Source: Symsagittifera roscoffensis (lineage: Eukaryota; Xenacoelomorpha; Acoela; Convolutidae). Taken from it: a stretch of DNA of 64,000 nucleotides. This document shows positions 1 through 10,656 of the stretch, piece by piece. The notes below the pieces were generated by a model, which saw nothing but the letters and a program-made list of their open reading frames with translations, had not been told where the DNA came from and did no database searches. The stretch's first letter is position 1. Each line of letters begins with the position of its first letter. The stretch is taken from assembly GCF_963678635.1 (NCBI RefSeq), contig NC_087070.1:45179467-45243466 (forward strand), given 5' to 3'. The position numbers and the translations under genes were made by a program.

Positions 1-71
1 CCTATGGAATAATACGACATGACGTTTTTCATTATAAATTTTGTATGATTAAAAGTTTTGGTCAACCCGGG
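1..71. mobile_element. Terminal fragment of CCCGGGTTGACC-type MITE
   Basis: The window opens inside a copy of the family seen complete at 37839-38725 and interrupted at 4787-6260. The fragment carries the family's subterminal TTGTATGATTAAAAGTTTTG stretch and ends in GGTCAACCCGGG at 71. The other end lies outside the window. Confidence 0.7.
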
Positions 72-138
72 TGTGTTTTTGAGTGTGTCTGCAAGTGCGT
101 GTTTAAGGAGGTGTATATTTGTCTTTGTGTGTTTGGGA

Positions 139-156
139 GGGGGGGGGGGGGGGGGG
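139..156 (+). repeat. Poly-G tract
   Basis: An uninterrupted run of 18 G within a TG-rich stretch (about 70-190). It is a length-variable mononucleotide repeat and a likely sequencing-error site. Confidence 0.9.
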
Positions 157-255
157 TGTTAAAGTGTATGTGTGCTTATGTGTACAAAATGAGCGTGTCC
201 ATTGGTTAATATTACGCCTGAAATCTTGCCTCAGACATCTGATCATGCATGTGAT

Positions 256-616
256 CAGTGGCGTGAGCGGCAGTTTTTTTTCAGATCGACCGATTTGATT
301 TTCCGAGCTCTCCGAAAATACTATAAGGACCCTGTTTTGTGAAAATTTATCTGCGCCGCACGCAAAGTTTTCAAAAAAGGCGTTTTTGGGCGCTTTTTGA
401 AAAAAAATTGACCAAAAAACCGCGTTTTTTCGGCGCGCGCTCCACCCTCAAAGTTAGTAATATTGGCGCCGAAGACGCCTTTGAAAAATTTTGAGGTTGG
501 TCAGCCAAAAATGGATGCCGTAAAGTTTTGCCAAATGGGGGACCCTTTGGAAAAAATTGGCAACCAGAACTGAGGGGGACGGTCGCCTACCCCCGCTCCC
601 CCTCAGCATGCTACTG
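256..616. mobile_element. Possible hAT-like MITE
   Basis: The left end CAGTGGCGTG and the reverse complement of the right end CAGTAGCATG match at 8 of 10 positions. The 8-bp flanks catgtgat and cctttgat match at 6 of 8. CAGTG-type ends with 8-bp target duplications are typical of hAT elements. The inner part (about 470-545) resembles 25690-25765, so it is a dispersed family. It lies just upstream of the GPCR exon. The superfamily call is tentative. Confidence 0.4.
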
Positions 617-724
617 CCTTTGATCTATTGGACAGCTAAAAGATTCCGCCCTTTGGTACTCTTTTATAGAGACTTTGTAGTGTTCTGGATGACAGCATAA
701 TTTCAAAATTTCAATATTTCACAG

Positions 725-1319
725 GCGTTGCTGTGCAAGCTGTATGCGTACTCTCGCTGGGCCATCACTTTTAATTCTACTTACCACGTCGTGTTTCTGG
801 CCCTGGATCGCGTATTAATCCTGAAAAAACCCGCTTGGCATCACAACAATGGCTCTTCTCGGAACATAATGTTTGCAAGTGGTTTGATTACCGCATTCGG
901 ATTTCTAGTCAGCGTCCCTGCTTTGTTTGTATTTTCCAAAGAAAGCGGTGTATGTGTTAACAATAAATTAGACCAATACGGCGTAAAATTGAGTCACGTT
1001 TTGAGGTTCATCAACTTGTTTTTGATATTTTTGGTGCCATGTTTGATTCTGATTGTCTGCAATTTTATTTTTGTACGCGAGCTAAGATCACGTGACGCTA
1101 GAAATCAAAAAAACAAAACAACTGCTACAGATGTCAACACCGGTAATAATGCCAACAAACTTGACCACCAAAGACAACTTCAAAAACGGAAAAACTTGCA
1201 AGAGTACATCAAAATGATATTGATTATGACCACCGCCTATGTGGTATGTACTATTTCTATCGTTGTCGCCATTTTTTTTATAGCCAGCGCAGCTCCGAAT
1301 TCAGCACTTAAGTTGCTTT
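725..1319 (+). CDS. Class A (rhodopsin-like) GPCR, partial exon, TM3 to TM6
   Basis: The exon opens after a TTTCACAG acceptor (AG at 723-724) and runs open into the assembly gap. Its translation shows TM3 beginning with the conserved Cys (CKLYAYSRW) and, exactly 24 residues later, the Asp-Arg of the DRY position (LALDRV). TM4 follows (IMFASGLITAFGFLVSVP), then an extracellular-loop-2 Cys (SGVCVNN), TM5 with its Pro (FLVPCLILIVCNFIF), a basic third loop and TM6 (IKMILIMTTAYVVC). The Cys pair and spacing establish a class A receptor. DRY reads DRV, and the usual CWxP of TM6 is replaced by C-T-I-S, as in some divergent invertebrate peptide receptors. TM1-2 must lie on an upstream exon and TM7 in or beyond the gap. 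Ligand unknown. Confidence 0.82.
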
Positions 1320-1519
1320 NNNNNNNNNNNNNNNNNNNNNNNNNNNNNNNNNNNNNNNNNNNNNNNNNNNNNNNNNNNNNNNNNNNNNNNNNNNNNNNNN
1401 NNNNNNNNNNNNNNNNNNNNNNNNNNNNNNNNNNNNNNNNNNNNNNNNNNNNNNNNNNNNNNNNNNNNNNNNNNNNNNNNNNNNNNNNNNNNNNNNNNNN
1501 NNNNNNNNNNNNNNNNNNN
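1320..1519. other. Assembly gap (200 N)
   Basis: Exactly 200 N, the usual placeholder for a scaffold gap of unknown size. It removes the end of TM6 and probably TM7 of the receptor. Sequence to its right (1520-1654) is open in the same frame but shows no TM7 NPxxY, so it is not evidence for the receptor's C-terminus. Confidence 0.95.
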
Positions 1520-2039
1520 AGTCGGTCTCAACAAAAATCATCAACCATGTGGTTTGTTCAAAGGAAACAAACTCTGATAGTATATACTGAATGTAAAATA
1601 GTTAGTTCCCTGACAGCATGCTTCATTTTTAGTTCATCTTTGAAAGGAATGTGAACGTGACCTAAGTCAGAGCCATGTAAACTGAAACGCAACAGAGACT
1701 GTGGAATCGTACGGAATCAAAAGATCGCGTAACACTTTTCCTAGTCTATTTGTTTTTTTTCTCTAACTAGAGTTACTATGAAAAATCCATTAGAAGAAAA
1801 ATCAACTCGGTCTTTGTTCCCAAAGTTTTTTTACAAGTCTATGTATTAAGGCAGTGAGCAGCAAAGATTGCGCTTAAAAAGTTATTTTAAATGCGTTTAT
1901 TTTTTCCTTAGCCAATTCACAACAATTACGATGTTCAAGCAGATGCGAGGGTAGTCAATTTTATTCCGTTGGAACTATTTTTGTTTAGCTTTTGTAGCTC
2001 GGCCAAAAATACACTTTTAATTGGAACAAATAATTGAAT
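1520..2039. other. Non-coding stretch, nothing recognised
   Basis: AT-rich sequence between the gap and the first complete MITE. No supported exon, RNA gene or repeat was seen. Confidence 0.6.
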
Positions 2040-2047
2040 GTTTTATC

Positions 2048-2834
2048 GGGGGCGTTTAACAGTGCCGAAGTACAGCAGTGCCGAAAAAGGCGAGAAAATT
2101 TCAAAATAATTTAAACTCATTTTCTAAAGAGCGAGAAATGGTGGAATCCCTCATGCGCGAAGGTCCGAATGCGCGAAAATATAAATCAGCCAATCAGATT
2201 TAAGTAATCTATAATTTGGAAAAAAAGTAAACATTTCTAGGGACTGGGGTATTGAGATTGGCCGAATATAAAAACGGCAGAATTATGCAAAATTTTAATA
2301 TTGTCTTTGACCGCCGCAAAATTGGGACAAATATTACATTTCAAGGGTTTTGTAATGAAAGAAGCAAACTGTTTCTTCATTTACTTCTTTTTAATTGAAT
2401 GACAACTGCTTCTTTTGACTTTCGGCTAATTTTGTTTTCCGTTTTTCGCACAAAAGTTTTGTCGCGCATTCGGTCCTTCGCGCATGAGAATAGCGCCCGC
2501 GAGAAATTACTGACCCTAATTATCAAAGAAAATTACTCCAATGTTGGCGCCAAAATATCTGCAACTGCAATTTAAACAATTATTTTGGCGCCAAAATGTC
2601 TAAATTGCAAATTTTCTCTCCCAAAATCTTTAAGTGCCACTTAAGATTGTCAACGATCGCCGTTTAATTTTTGATTGCCGCACTTAATATGTTGTTGAAA
2701 TATGTTCATATTTTGATTGCCGCACTTAATATGTTCATATTTTCGACACTGTTGAACAAAGTTTTCATTTTCGGCACTGCTGAACCTAATTTGTTTTTCT
2801 GCACTGCTGTACTTCGGCACTGTTCTACTGTCCC
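2048..2834. mobile_element. 787-bp MITE with long TIRs and 8-bp target duplication
   Basis: The inverted ends share a 22-bp perfect core: CAGTGCCGAAGTACAGCAGT at 2060 plus two more bases, inverted at 2802-2823. Outside the core both ends begin GGG. The element is flanked by an identical octamer GTTTTATC at 2040-2047 and 2835-2842. A further copy of GAATGTTTTATCG at 2848-2860 makes the exact right limit slightly uncertain. An 8-bp target duplication fits Mutator-like or hAT-type transposition. There is no coding capacity. Inside are two copies of TTGATTGCCGCACTTAATAT (2668 and 2714). A second MITE sits inside it. Confidence 0.75.
2140..2498. mobile_element. Nested 359-bp MITE with 9-bp target duplication
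   Basis: It lies inside the 2048-2834 element. The inverted ends CTCATGCGCGAAGGTCCGAA at 2150 and its near-perfect inverse ending at 2488 (one mismatch over 27 bp) are flanked by GCGAGAAAT at 2131-2139 and 2499-2507. A 9-bp duplication is the hallmark of Mutator-like elements. It contains no transposase. It must be younger than its host element. Confidence 0.78.
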
Positions 2835-2842
2835 GTTTTATC

Positions 2843-4189
2843 AAAAAGAATGTTTTATCGAAAAAATTATTAAACTACCTAGAAATATATACACAAAACA
2901 CTTCAAGTTGTTGCTGGAATCTGATAACCTAATTCTAGCAAATCAGATTCCAGCAAAATAGTTTATTTCAAGATATTGAAACATTGATTTTCGGCAGAAT
3001 AAAAAGAATAAGTATCTATTGATTTGATGATGAAGAATTTTTTTCCAGTAAATCAATAAATAATTAGTACATGCGGGATATAGGTTACTAAATACAAGTG
3101 TGATAGAGGTATTCAAAGGAACTGGCATGGTACCTTCTGTAAATAATGTTCCCCAAAAATTTTTCAATTCATTGCTTTGATGATGTCCATTAAGACATCG
3201 AATATATTTTGATCAAATAAAACATGTTAATTGCGTTTGAAAACATTTGAAAACGACCAAGAGGAGTATATTTGAGGAGTCCTTTTTGATGGAAAAAAAA
3301 TGATGTAAGCCAATCAATCAGGTTTGAGTATTGGAAAGTCGAACACATTTCAAACACAAAATCCAAATATGAGAAGTGTTTCGACGTTGCCAGAAGCGAA
3401 ACAAGATGGGTGAGTGACTTTTTTGCAAGCTATCAATATTGCTTTTGGTTTTTTGCATGAAGAGTTAAACGAATAAGAGTGAAGCAGTTTTCTGCGATCC
3501 TAATTGACTATATACTTTCCATCATTCTGTTTTCCATCACTTTAATTACGATAAGTGTTGCGAAATTGCCAGAAGCGAAACAAAAAATGTGAGTGATTTT
3601 TTTGCAACCTATCAGTACTGCTTTCGGTTTTTTGCGCGAAGAGTTAAACGAATTAAAATGAATTAAAGCGAATTAATTGAATAAAAAGTTTCCATCATTC
3701 TGTCTTTTTATCAAGATAAAAACCGCCTCGTCGATTGATTTACTTATTTGCTGTATTTGCTACAAATTAATGTGACAAGGGACCCCTCTAACTAACTCGC
3801 TTTTCACAGGGCCTCTGTATAACACTTCCATTACTCTCTTTGCTGAAGCCTACATTATAAAAAGTACGCGGAGGATTAGAGGCACTTCGCAAACGTAAAG
3901 GAGAAAGCGACAAAACGTAGTTCCAAAAAAGCAAAAGAAAATAAATATATGAGAAGAAAAAGACAAAAATAAGTTTCGAAAAACAAAAGTTTTTCATCGG
4001 CATAGAAATTACAAGTCTAACGTCCACCTATGGCTGCCAAGTGCCTAAAGCAACTGATCTTAGAAGAAAGCAGTAAAAAAAATTACAGTGGTAGTAATCT
4101 GTATGTACGCGCAATTCTTTAATTGTAATATAAGCTTGATAAGTTACAGTTTTTCAAGGACAAAAAACCAACGTTATAATCTTCATTAT
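2843..4189. other. Gene-free stretch
   Basis: No supported gene. The only structure noted is the local duplication at 3373-3655. Confidence 0.6.
3373..3655 (+). repeat. Two diverged tandem copies of a ~100-bp segment
   Basis: The stretch from AAGTGTTTCGACGTTGCCAG to GAAGAGTTAAACGAATAAGA (3373-3475) recurs as AAGTGTTGCGAAATTGCCAG to GAAGAGTTAAACGAATTAAA (about 3552-3655). The copies are offset by about 179 bp and differ at scattered positions. No element ends are visible. Confidence 0.7.
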
Positions 4190-4202
4190 CCAGTTATTTC
4201 AA

Positions 4203-4535
4203 AGGGGCACTTAGCATAGTGGTAAGGCGTTCACATTAGAATCGTCAGATCGTGTAATCGATCCCATGCCATGGCAATGATAGTGTGTGAGGACGAGCTC
4301 TCACTTGAGCTCTAGCTTCAGGTCTACCACAACCTGACCAATTTTGGCGGCAATAGTGGTACCACATGAAAGTTCTAGACGCACAAAAACGGCCTTGAGT
4401 CGCAAATAAGAGCTGCGCTCAACAAAATAACACAGTCTGGAATGTGGGGAAATAATATAAACGGACTATCCTCGACAGGACTATCAAGGCCTACTGATAG
4501 CTCCTCTGCGATTCGCAGGAACTACAATTTTTATT
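4203..4535 (+). mobile_element. tRNA-derived SINE, family 1, copy 1
   Basis: The head GGGGCACTTAGCATAGTGGT resembles a tRNA 5' half. Box A (TAGCATAGTGG) fits TRGYNNARNNG. A weaker box B (GTAATCGATCC) follows about 40 bp later and is better preserved in the 27380-27709 copy (GTATTCGATCC). The shared body runs through the motifs GGTCTACCACAACCTGACCA and CAGTCTGGAATGTGGGG to GCGATTCGCAGGAACTACAA and an AT-rich tail. It would be transcribed by RNA polymerase III and moved by a LINE; neither is present here. Confidence 0.8.
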
Positions 4536-4786
4536 TAAATTTTTGGTTTTTCATATGTTTTTCGCAGTCAATAAAACTATCGATCAGAATTTTTCTAAAA
4601 TTTGTAAGAACAAAAATTATTCAAAACTTATTTTCAGGCATCTTTATACAGGCTGATGGCTTAATGATGGTGGTCACTCCAAGCGGCGCAAAAAGACTTC
4701 TAGCTGTATCTCTATATCTGACGTACTTGCTTCGTTTCGTAATTGAAGTTGTTTTTTCTACTAAATTGCCATTAGCATCTTTTCCG

Positions 4787-6260
4787 CCCGGGTTGACCTC
4801 CATACAGCAAAAATGTTTATCATACAATTCCATACATCAAGTGTGTGGCAAAATGCTTGTCATACAATTTTCATACAATTTCGAAAAAAGATATTAACTA
4901 ATTTCTCCAGTTATATCAAAGGGGCACTTAGCATAAAGGTAAGGCGTTCACTTTAGAATCGTCAGATCGTGTAATCGATACCATGCCATGGCAATGATAG
5001 TGTGTGAGGACGAGCTCTCACTTGACCTCTAGCTTCAGGTCTACCACAACCTGACCAAATTTGGCTGCAATAGTGGAACCACATGAAAGTTCTAGACGCA
5101 CAAAAACGGTCTTGAGTCGCAAATAAGAGCTTCGCTCAACAAAATAATACAGTCTGGAATGTGGGGAAATAATATAAACGGGGAAATAGCTCCTCTGCGA
5201 TTCGCAGGAACTACAATTATTATTTATTTTTTTTTGGTTTTTCATATGTTTTTCGCAGTCAATAAAACTATCGGCCAGAATTTTTCTAAAATTTGTAAGA
5301 ACCGAAATTATTCAAAACTTATTTTCAGGCATCTTCATACAGGCTGATGGCTTGATGGTGGTCACTCCAAGCGGCGCAAAATGGTGGAAAAATGCTTGTC
5401 ATGCAATTTTCATACAATTTCGAAAAAAGATATTAACTAATTTCTGCGGCTGTTTGATTCTTTTAAAACAGTCTGGTGATAAAAACCGAGGTTTTCGATT
5501 TTTGAAAAAAATGCTTATCATTTAATTCCCATATATGGAAATTGAATGATTGGCATTTTTTTGATGAAAACACATAAATTTTCCAAGTAATTTTGAAATT
5601 TTGACCCAAAAACTTTTTTTGTTTTTTTTTCAACCGCAAATCGAAATTTGTACCCAAACAAACGTTTTCCAAAAAAAATTTATTTGCATGCAAAATTTAA
5701 TTTTTTGTGTGCATAACGTAGTCTTGGATACGATAATAGTGGCTTTTTCCATTTCACTTAAAAAATTTTTTCCAAAAAGCTGAAAATTGCTACTTTTTTG
5801 TATGGCGTGTTTATGTATGCCTTGATCAATGTCCGATAATTTGAAAATTCAAAGTTTTAAAATAGTCATCGTTGAAAAATTTTGCCAAAAATTAAAAGTT
5901 TGTTACTTTTGTTATATCATTGTAAAATACAGCTTCATTCAGCTTCAGGACATTCAGGTTGATTTCTATGTAGTGTAAATGCAATATTGTCCAACTTGTG
6001 GTGCTTTGAGTAAACCAAGGTCTTTGTCACTTGTGTTCGGTTACAAACATAACCAAAAATTTTCAGAAAAAAAAATTTAGAAACAAGAATCAACTTTTTG
6101 GTTTATGGAGAAACACCTATCATACATTTTTCATATATGAAAAATGCTTATCATAGAGATTTCATACAATTTTCTGTGCATATGGAATTGCATGAAATTG
6201 TATGACAAGAAGTTTCTCATTTATGAAAATTGTATGATAAGAAGTTTTGGTCAACCCGGG
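4787..6260. mobile_element. CCCGGGTTGACC-type MITE interrupted by the tandem duplication
   Basis: It starts CCCGGGTTGACCTCCATACA and ends in the inverse GGTCAACCCGGG, flanked on both sides by CG (4785-4786 and 6261-6262), a possible 2-bp target duplication. Both subterminal zones repeat ATCATACAATT. About 500 bp of extra sequence comes from the SINE/MITE-end duplication. The right-hand 800 bp matches 37839-38725 in inverted orientation. No transposase is encoded. Confidence 0.8.
4919..5228 (+). mobile_element. tRNA-derived SINE, family 1, copy 2
   Basis: A second copy created by the local tandem duplication rather than by retroposition: it shares not only the SINE body but the same downstream flank as copy 1 (both continue through CAATAAAACTATCG). 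It lacks about 35 bp before the GATTCGCAGGAACTACAA 3' motif. Confidence 0.8.
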
Positions 6261-6262
6261 CG

Positions 6263-6769
6263 TATAAGGAGTAATGTGTTTACTGAAGAATCATTTTCAA
6301 TTTTCATTCGAATACCATTTTCGTTGTTTGTCTTATTTATACATGCGTGGGAGTTCGGATGCTATAGCTCTCAAAATTGAGCTGTATACATAACCCGATA
6401 TACATTTCACGCGAGTATAAATAAAAATTAGGGTACAAATCTGTTATGTTTCATGTTGATGCCATTATTAATACCCTACATTACGAGGCCAAACTGTGCA
6501 CTGGATAGGAGCACAATTTTGTGTCTTTATGTTCCTGGACTCCAGAGACAAGTCTTTAAACATGGTAAAATTTTGTCGGATCGATCAAAGAGAAGGAAAG
6601 AACAAAAGAAGAACAAAGGGAGCGTCCTTGTTGCGGAATCCGCTTATAATGCACAAAATGCACAGTTTGGTCTCGTAATATAGAAGGCATCGGCAAGTAG
6701 CAAACGATTGCTGCAATTAAAACTGCTCAGGCTGTTTTTGAGAAAAAAGCGTAAAATACGCTAGCCTAG
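6263..6769. other. Gene-free stretch
   Basis: It lies between the MITE end and the start of the large repeat block. A short open frame (6453-6683, lysine-rich) has no recognisable family and no splice context I can support. Confidence 0.5.
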
Positions 6770-7196
6770 TCTATTGTCTTAAGCTATTCTACATTTTCTG
6801 GCCACTATTGCGAACAAAATTGATTCGCTTAAAAAATTGAGCACTGTTTGTGCTGACTTGTACGCTTTGCTTGGACAGATTTTCACCTTGAAAAATCTGA
6901 AGAAAAGCAGATTATCAAAACTGTACTTCACTGTCGGAAACACTTTCTGATCGATTACTCTTGCTTTCTTCATAACCAAGGTCCAGGTCAGTAAGGTACG
7001 TTAATAATAAAACGTAAGTCGCGCCGCCTACCATTTTTAGAGCCGCGCGGCGGGTCTTAGCCGCGCCCTGCAGTTTGCTCTTAAGTCTCTCTGCCAGTTC
7101 TTTCTAAGTTGGAAATTTTTTGATCTCTAGATCTTTTTTAGAGTGAAAATTTTTTTTTGGCATCAAATTTTTAATATCAATTCAATATCAGTTCTT

Positions 7197-8021
7197 CCCG
7201 CATCCAGTTTCAAGCGTTAATAATCGATTATATTACCAGTCTTACTAAAATTGACAAAACAATCAAATTTAATCAATTAATAATTGATTATAATCTCTCT
7301 TTTTAAAATTTAATTATAATTAATTATGATCCATTATAATCGATTATAATTGATTATTTAGTCGTCCATTTTTCGATACAATTATAATCAATTATAATTG
7401 ATTATAATCCATTTTTTTTATTCAAACTTCTAATTCATTAATTTTGCACAAAAATCCATTATAATTGATTATAATTGATTATAATCCCTTTTGTTTGTCC
7501 ATTTTGTCTTCGAATTTGCATCTAAATTGCTTATAATTTATGCTTTTGTAGACGTTGGTTTCTATGTAAAATGAGAGAAATGTTTTCAAAATTTTCCAAT
7601 CAATTCAAATTTATACGTTTTTTTCCATTTCTCCCCCATTAGAGTTGTATTGTGAAGCATTTTTAAGCATTTGAATCAAAGTGTTCGAGAGATCTCTCTT
7701 TTAGAGATTTTCTTATTGACACAAAAATAATAACCCATAAGATATAAATCAAATATAGTTTTGAATTTGCAAAATTTTGGAAAAATAAGAGATTATAATC
7801 AACTATAATCTATTATAATTGATCCTAAGTGTTTTTTGTAAGAACTATACTCTAGTATAATCGATTATAAGAGATAATAATCTCATGGAAATAATCACGA
7901 TTATAATCAATTATAAATCCTTTAAACACTTAATTTTGGTAATTATAATCAATTAAAATTGTTTAAAAATCATCACAGTAATCCGTTATAATTGATTAAT
8001 TACGACAAGCTTGGATGCGGG
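7197..8021. mobile_element. 825-bp palindrome-rich MITE, copy 1, TSD TTCTT
   Basis: TIRs CCCGCATCCA (7197-7206) and TGGATGCGGG (8012-8021) are flanked by TTCTT at 7192-7196 and 8022-8026. The interior is packed with variants of TTATAATCGATTATAATTGA, each nearly self-complementary. The insertion is confirmed by unoccupied paralogous sites near 12358 and 20252, where CAGTTTTTCTTAAATTG runs on without the element. The superfamily is unassigned. No protein is encoded. Confidence 0.85.
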
Positions 8022-8498
8022 TTCTTTAGTTGCGCCGTTAGTTTTTTACTAAGTCGCGCCGCTAAACTTGTGACATTCGACCAGAATGTATCAAAATGCA
8101 GTTCGAATTCGAATTTTTATGGTAGCAGCTGAACGAGAAAATTGGCGCTTTTAGCGCATTAACGGTAATAATCGTTCAGTTTGACGAGTTGGGAGTAGTC
8201 AATTCGGTGTGACATGTTAAGTTTTAAATTTTCGATATAGGCGTGAAAGACATGTAACAATTTTATTTTTCGCGACAACTGAAAACTGCGGAAAAACACA
8301 ACAACACAGCCGTGGAGACAGAAAGTCGAACGAGAGTATAACAACAAATAGAGATTGTGATCGCAAGTATTGACAGTAGACCATTCCAAGTTGTAACGGT
8401 TGTGCCGCAACAATCGTTACAAAGCGAATCCCGAGAACCAGGAAGGGTGTTGGAACGACGTGACCAGCCTTCCGGAAAGAGACAAGACAGCTCTTGGT

Positions 8499-8516
8499 CC
8501 GGATTCAAGAATCCGG
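8499..8516 (+). other. Perfect 8-bp hairpin
   Basis: CCGGATTC-AA-GAATCCGG forms a perfect 8-bp stem with a 2-nt loop just before the first R repeat. It is kept in the second block (about 14886-14903). Confidence 0.75.
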
Positions 8517-8552
8517 AAGGGTCTCGGGAGAGAACTGTAAATCGCTATTTCA

Positions 8553-8972
8553 ACAACTTTTAGCTTTCCGAAATGTCTTGAGTTGAATTTAATTAACACC
8601 AAATTCATTTTCAGAGTATGAGAAGCTAGGAGTTGAGGGAAAGGGTTAATCCATCTCCGATGGGAAAGATGATTTTTATCTACTGAACAAAAACAAAAGT
8701 TATATAATAAATAAATAGTAGCCCTGATTTTAGGAGTGACTTCGTGGTCTGGGGTTATTGAGACCCAGCCATGAGCTCACTATTTTTGCATGGAATTATG
8801 TTAATCTGAGCGTTCTGGCCGAAGTCGAAAACAGTAACGTTTTTGTCCACCCGATGTTAAAAGGACCCACAAAGAACTGGCAACAAAGCATTTAGAGCGG
8901 TGTTTAGACGCTAGCCAGTCGTTTTACAACCTAGCTTTATTTTCCGCCGATATGTACTTCCGGGCGAATGTT
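8553..8972 (+). repeat. R repeat 1
   Basis: A ~420-bp unit running from TTTTAGCTTTCCGAAATGTC to GATATGTACTTCCGGGCGAA. It includes the small hairpin CTGGG...CCCAG near 8740-8770. Other copies are at 10657, 14939, 17034 and 18540. Confidence 0.8.
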
Positions 8973-10656
8973 ATATAGTTTTTTTTATGTCGCTCCTGGG
9001 TTTTATTCTTGTTAACATCATGACCGGCAGAATCGTTAACGAGCACTCCGCGCCGAGAGGATGCTCCAATTATGGCCCTTAGTACAGGGGCGGAAGGGTA
9101 GTTCGGAATGCGGAAGCCTTCCAGATTCCCGAATCTAGCTTTTTAACCTAGTTAAGACCGAAAATTCACGTTTCAGGAAGAGTGGGGGGATTGGCCGCCC
9201 CGTCGTTCACTGAGCGCTATATGACCAAAAACACTCAAAGTTATACAAAAAACCAAACAAAAAGTAGTACAGTACCTAAGAAAAAACAAAAAACAAAAAA
9301 AGATAACCGAAAAAACCAAAAAGATTTAAAAAAATTTATAAATAAAGTCAGTAGAAATCATCCCCCCCAGACGAGATGTGATCCAACCCTCCCGTTTGTT
9401 GTTGTTAGATATATTGTTCTTACAGGCATTTATATCAAACACGATTGCTACGATCCTAATTGTGGCCCGTTTCTGGTGCTTGTACTGTAGGGTTGTTTGA
9501 GTATTTAAGCACGTTAATGCTAATTTGCGCTCAATCCGGAAGGGTCTTGGGAAGAGAGCGGAAGACTGATCCGTCAAGCAGTGCAAGGAGTAGCGGGAAG
9601 GGTCTCAAGGACAACTAGAATCGACTAATGGGTATCGTTATAAAGTTTTGTATCTCCTTTGGTAGAAAAATTAAGATATCAACCTGTGGGGGGTTCGACA
9701 GTGACTGCACTGAAGTGACCCTCCACCGAGTTGCGAATTTCCGGGTTAAGCACCGTAATTCGGATATTGAATAAACCCTGAGGGGTATTAAATTACTAGT
9801 AATACTATTTATACAGCCTATGTTAATATTCCTACACCGTTTTCAGTGAAAAATTACAGTAAATAGACCGGTTTTTAGGGTCAAAATAGTGATATTTTGA
9901 TCCCCCACAAATCGCGGTTTTTGAGATATCGACATTTTTTGAAATGGAAAAAAGCACTACATTATTAAGTTACATCGTAAATGTGCTAGTATAAATAGTG
10001 GAACCGGTAAACTTTAGCTCGGAGGTGGTTGAAACTAATTGGGTACCGAGAACCGAATTTTCTTGATTTTGAAAAAATGAAACGCTACAACATGAGAAAA
10101 TTTTTTGAAATTTTTGCGTTAAGACAGTAAAAATTGTTGTTCGGAAAATGTTCACTAGTGAATCGACAGGTTTTAAAACCCGTTTGCCGATAACCTTCCG
10201 GGTTACAGTGAAATCGAACTTAACGTGTTTGATTTAGTGCATTCAACAATCGGGAAGGGTCCAAATAGCATTGTTTTTGGCAATTTTTTTCAGCTGGAAC
10301 GTTTTAGATCAAGTTTTGCATTGAATCAGAAGAGTATAGGCCTCTTGAGCTCGGATCAATAATTTTTAGGTCCAAAAGAACAGAATTGCGAAAAAAAGTT
10401 GCGAACGGAACCTATATGAGAGAAAATTTTTGATTTTAGAAAAAAGACGTTTTGCTTAAAAAATTTAGAACAACTGGACAGATCCAGTTGATTTTGGTAC
10501 CAATAGATCAGAATTAGGGTGAGCTTACTCATAAAACCATCAATTAATCAAAAAGTAAGCGTGAAAACTTTTTAAGATTGTTTTTAGCAAACTCACTAAT
10601 TCGGGAAGGTAGACCCTTTACGTTTTATAATTTTTTTTGGAATTTAATTTAACATC

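Larger units (their letters stand above)
4190..5445 (+). repeat. Tandem duplication of a SINE-plus-MITE-end block
   Basis: The block 4190-4903 holds a SINE, its flank and the left end of a MITE. It is repeated at about 4908-5440, where ~170 bp has been lost, including the MITE terminus. The junction reads ATTTCTCCAGTTATATCAAA. The CCAGTTAT microhomology is also at the start of copy 1, which fits a simple tandem duplication. Confidence 0.75.

Noticed and set aside
5601-5783. Short open frames inside the CCCGGGTTGACC MITE on both strands
   Set aside because: Low-complexity Phe/Lys-rich translations, not kept in the 37839-38725 copy.
10622-10642. AATTTTTTTTGGA, like an Sm-binding site of a spliced-leader or U snRNA, upstream of R2
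   Set aside because: Not kept in the other block (interrupted there by GTTGG) and no stem-loop or promoter context.
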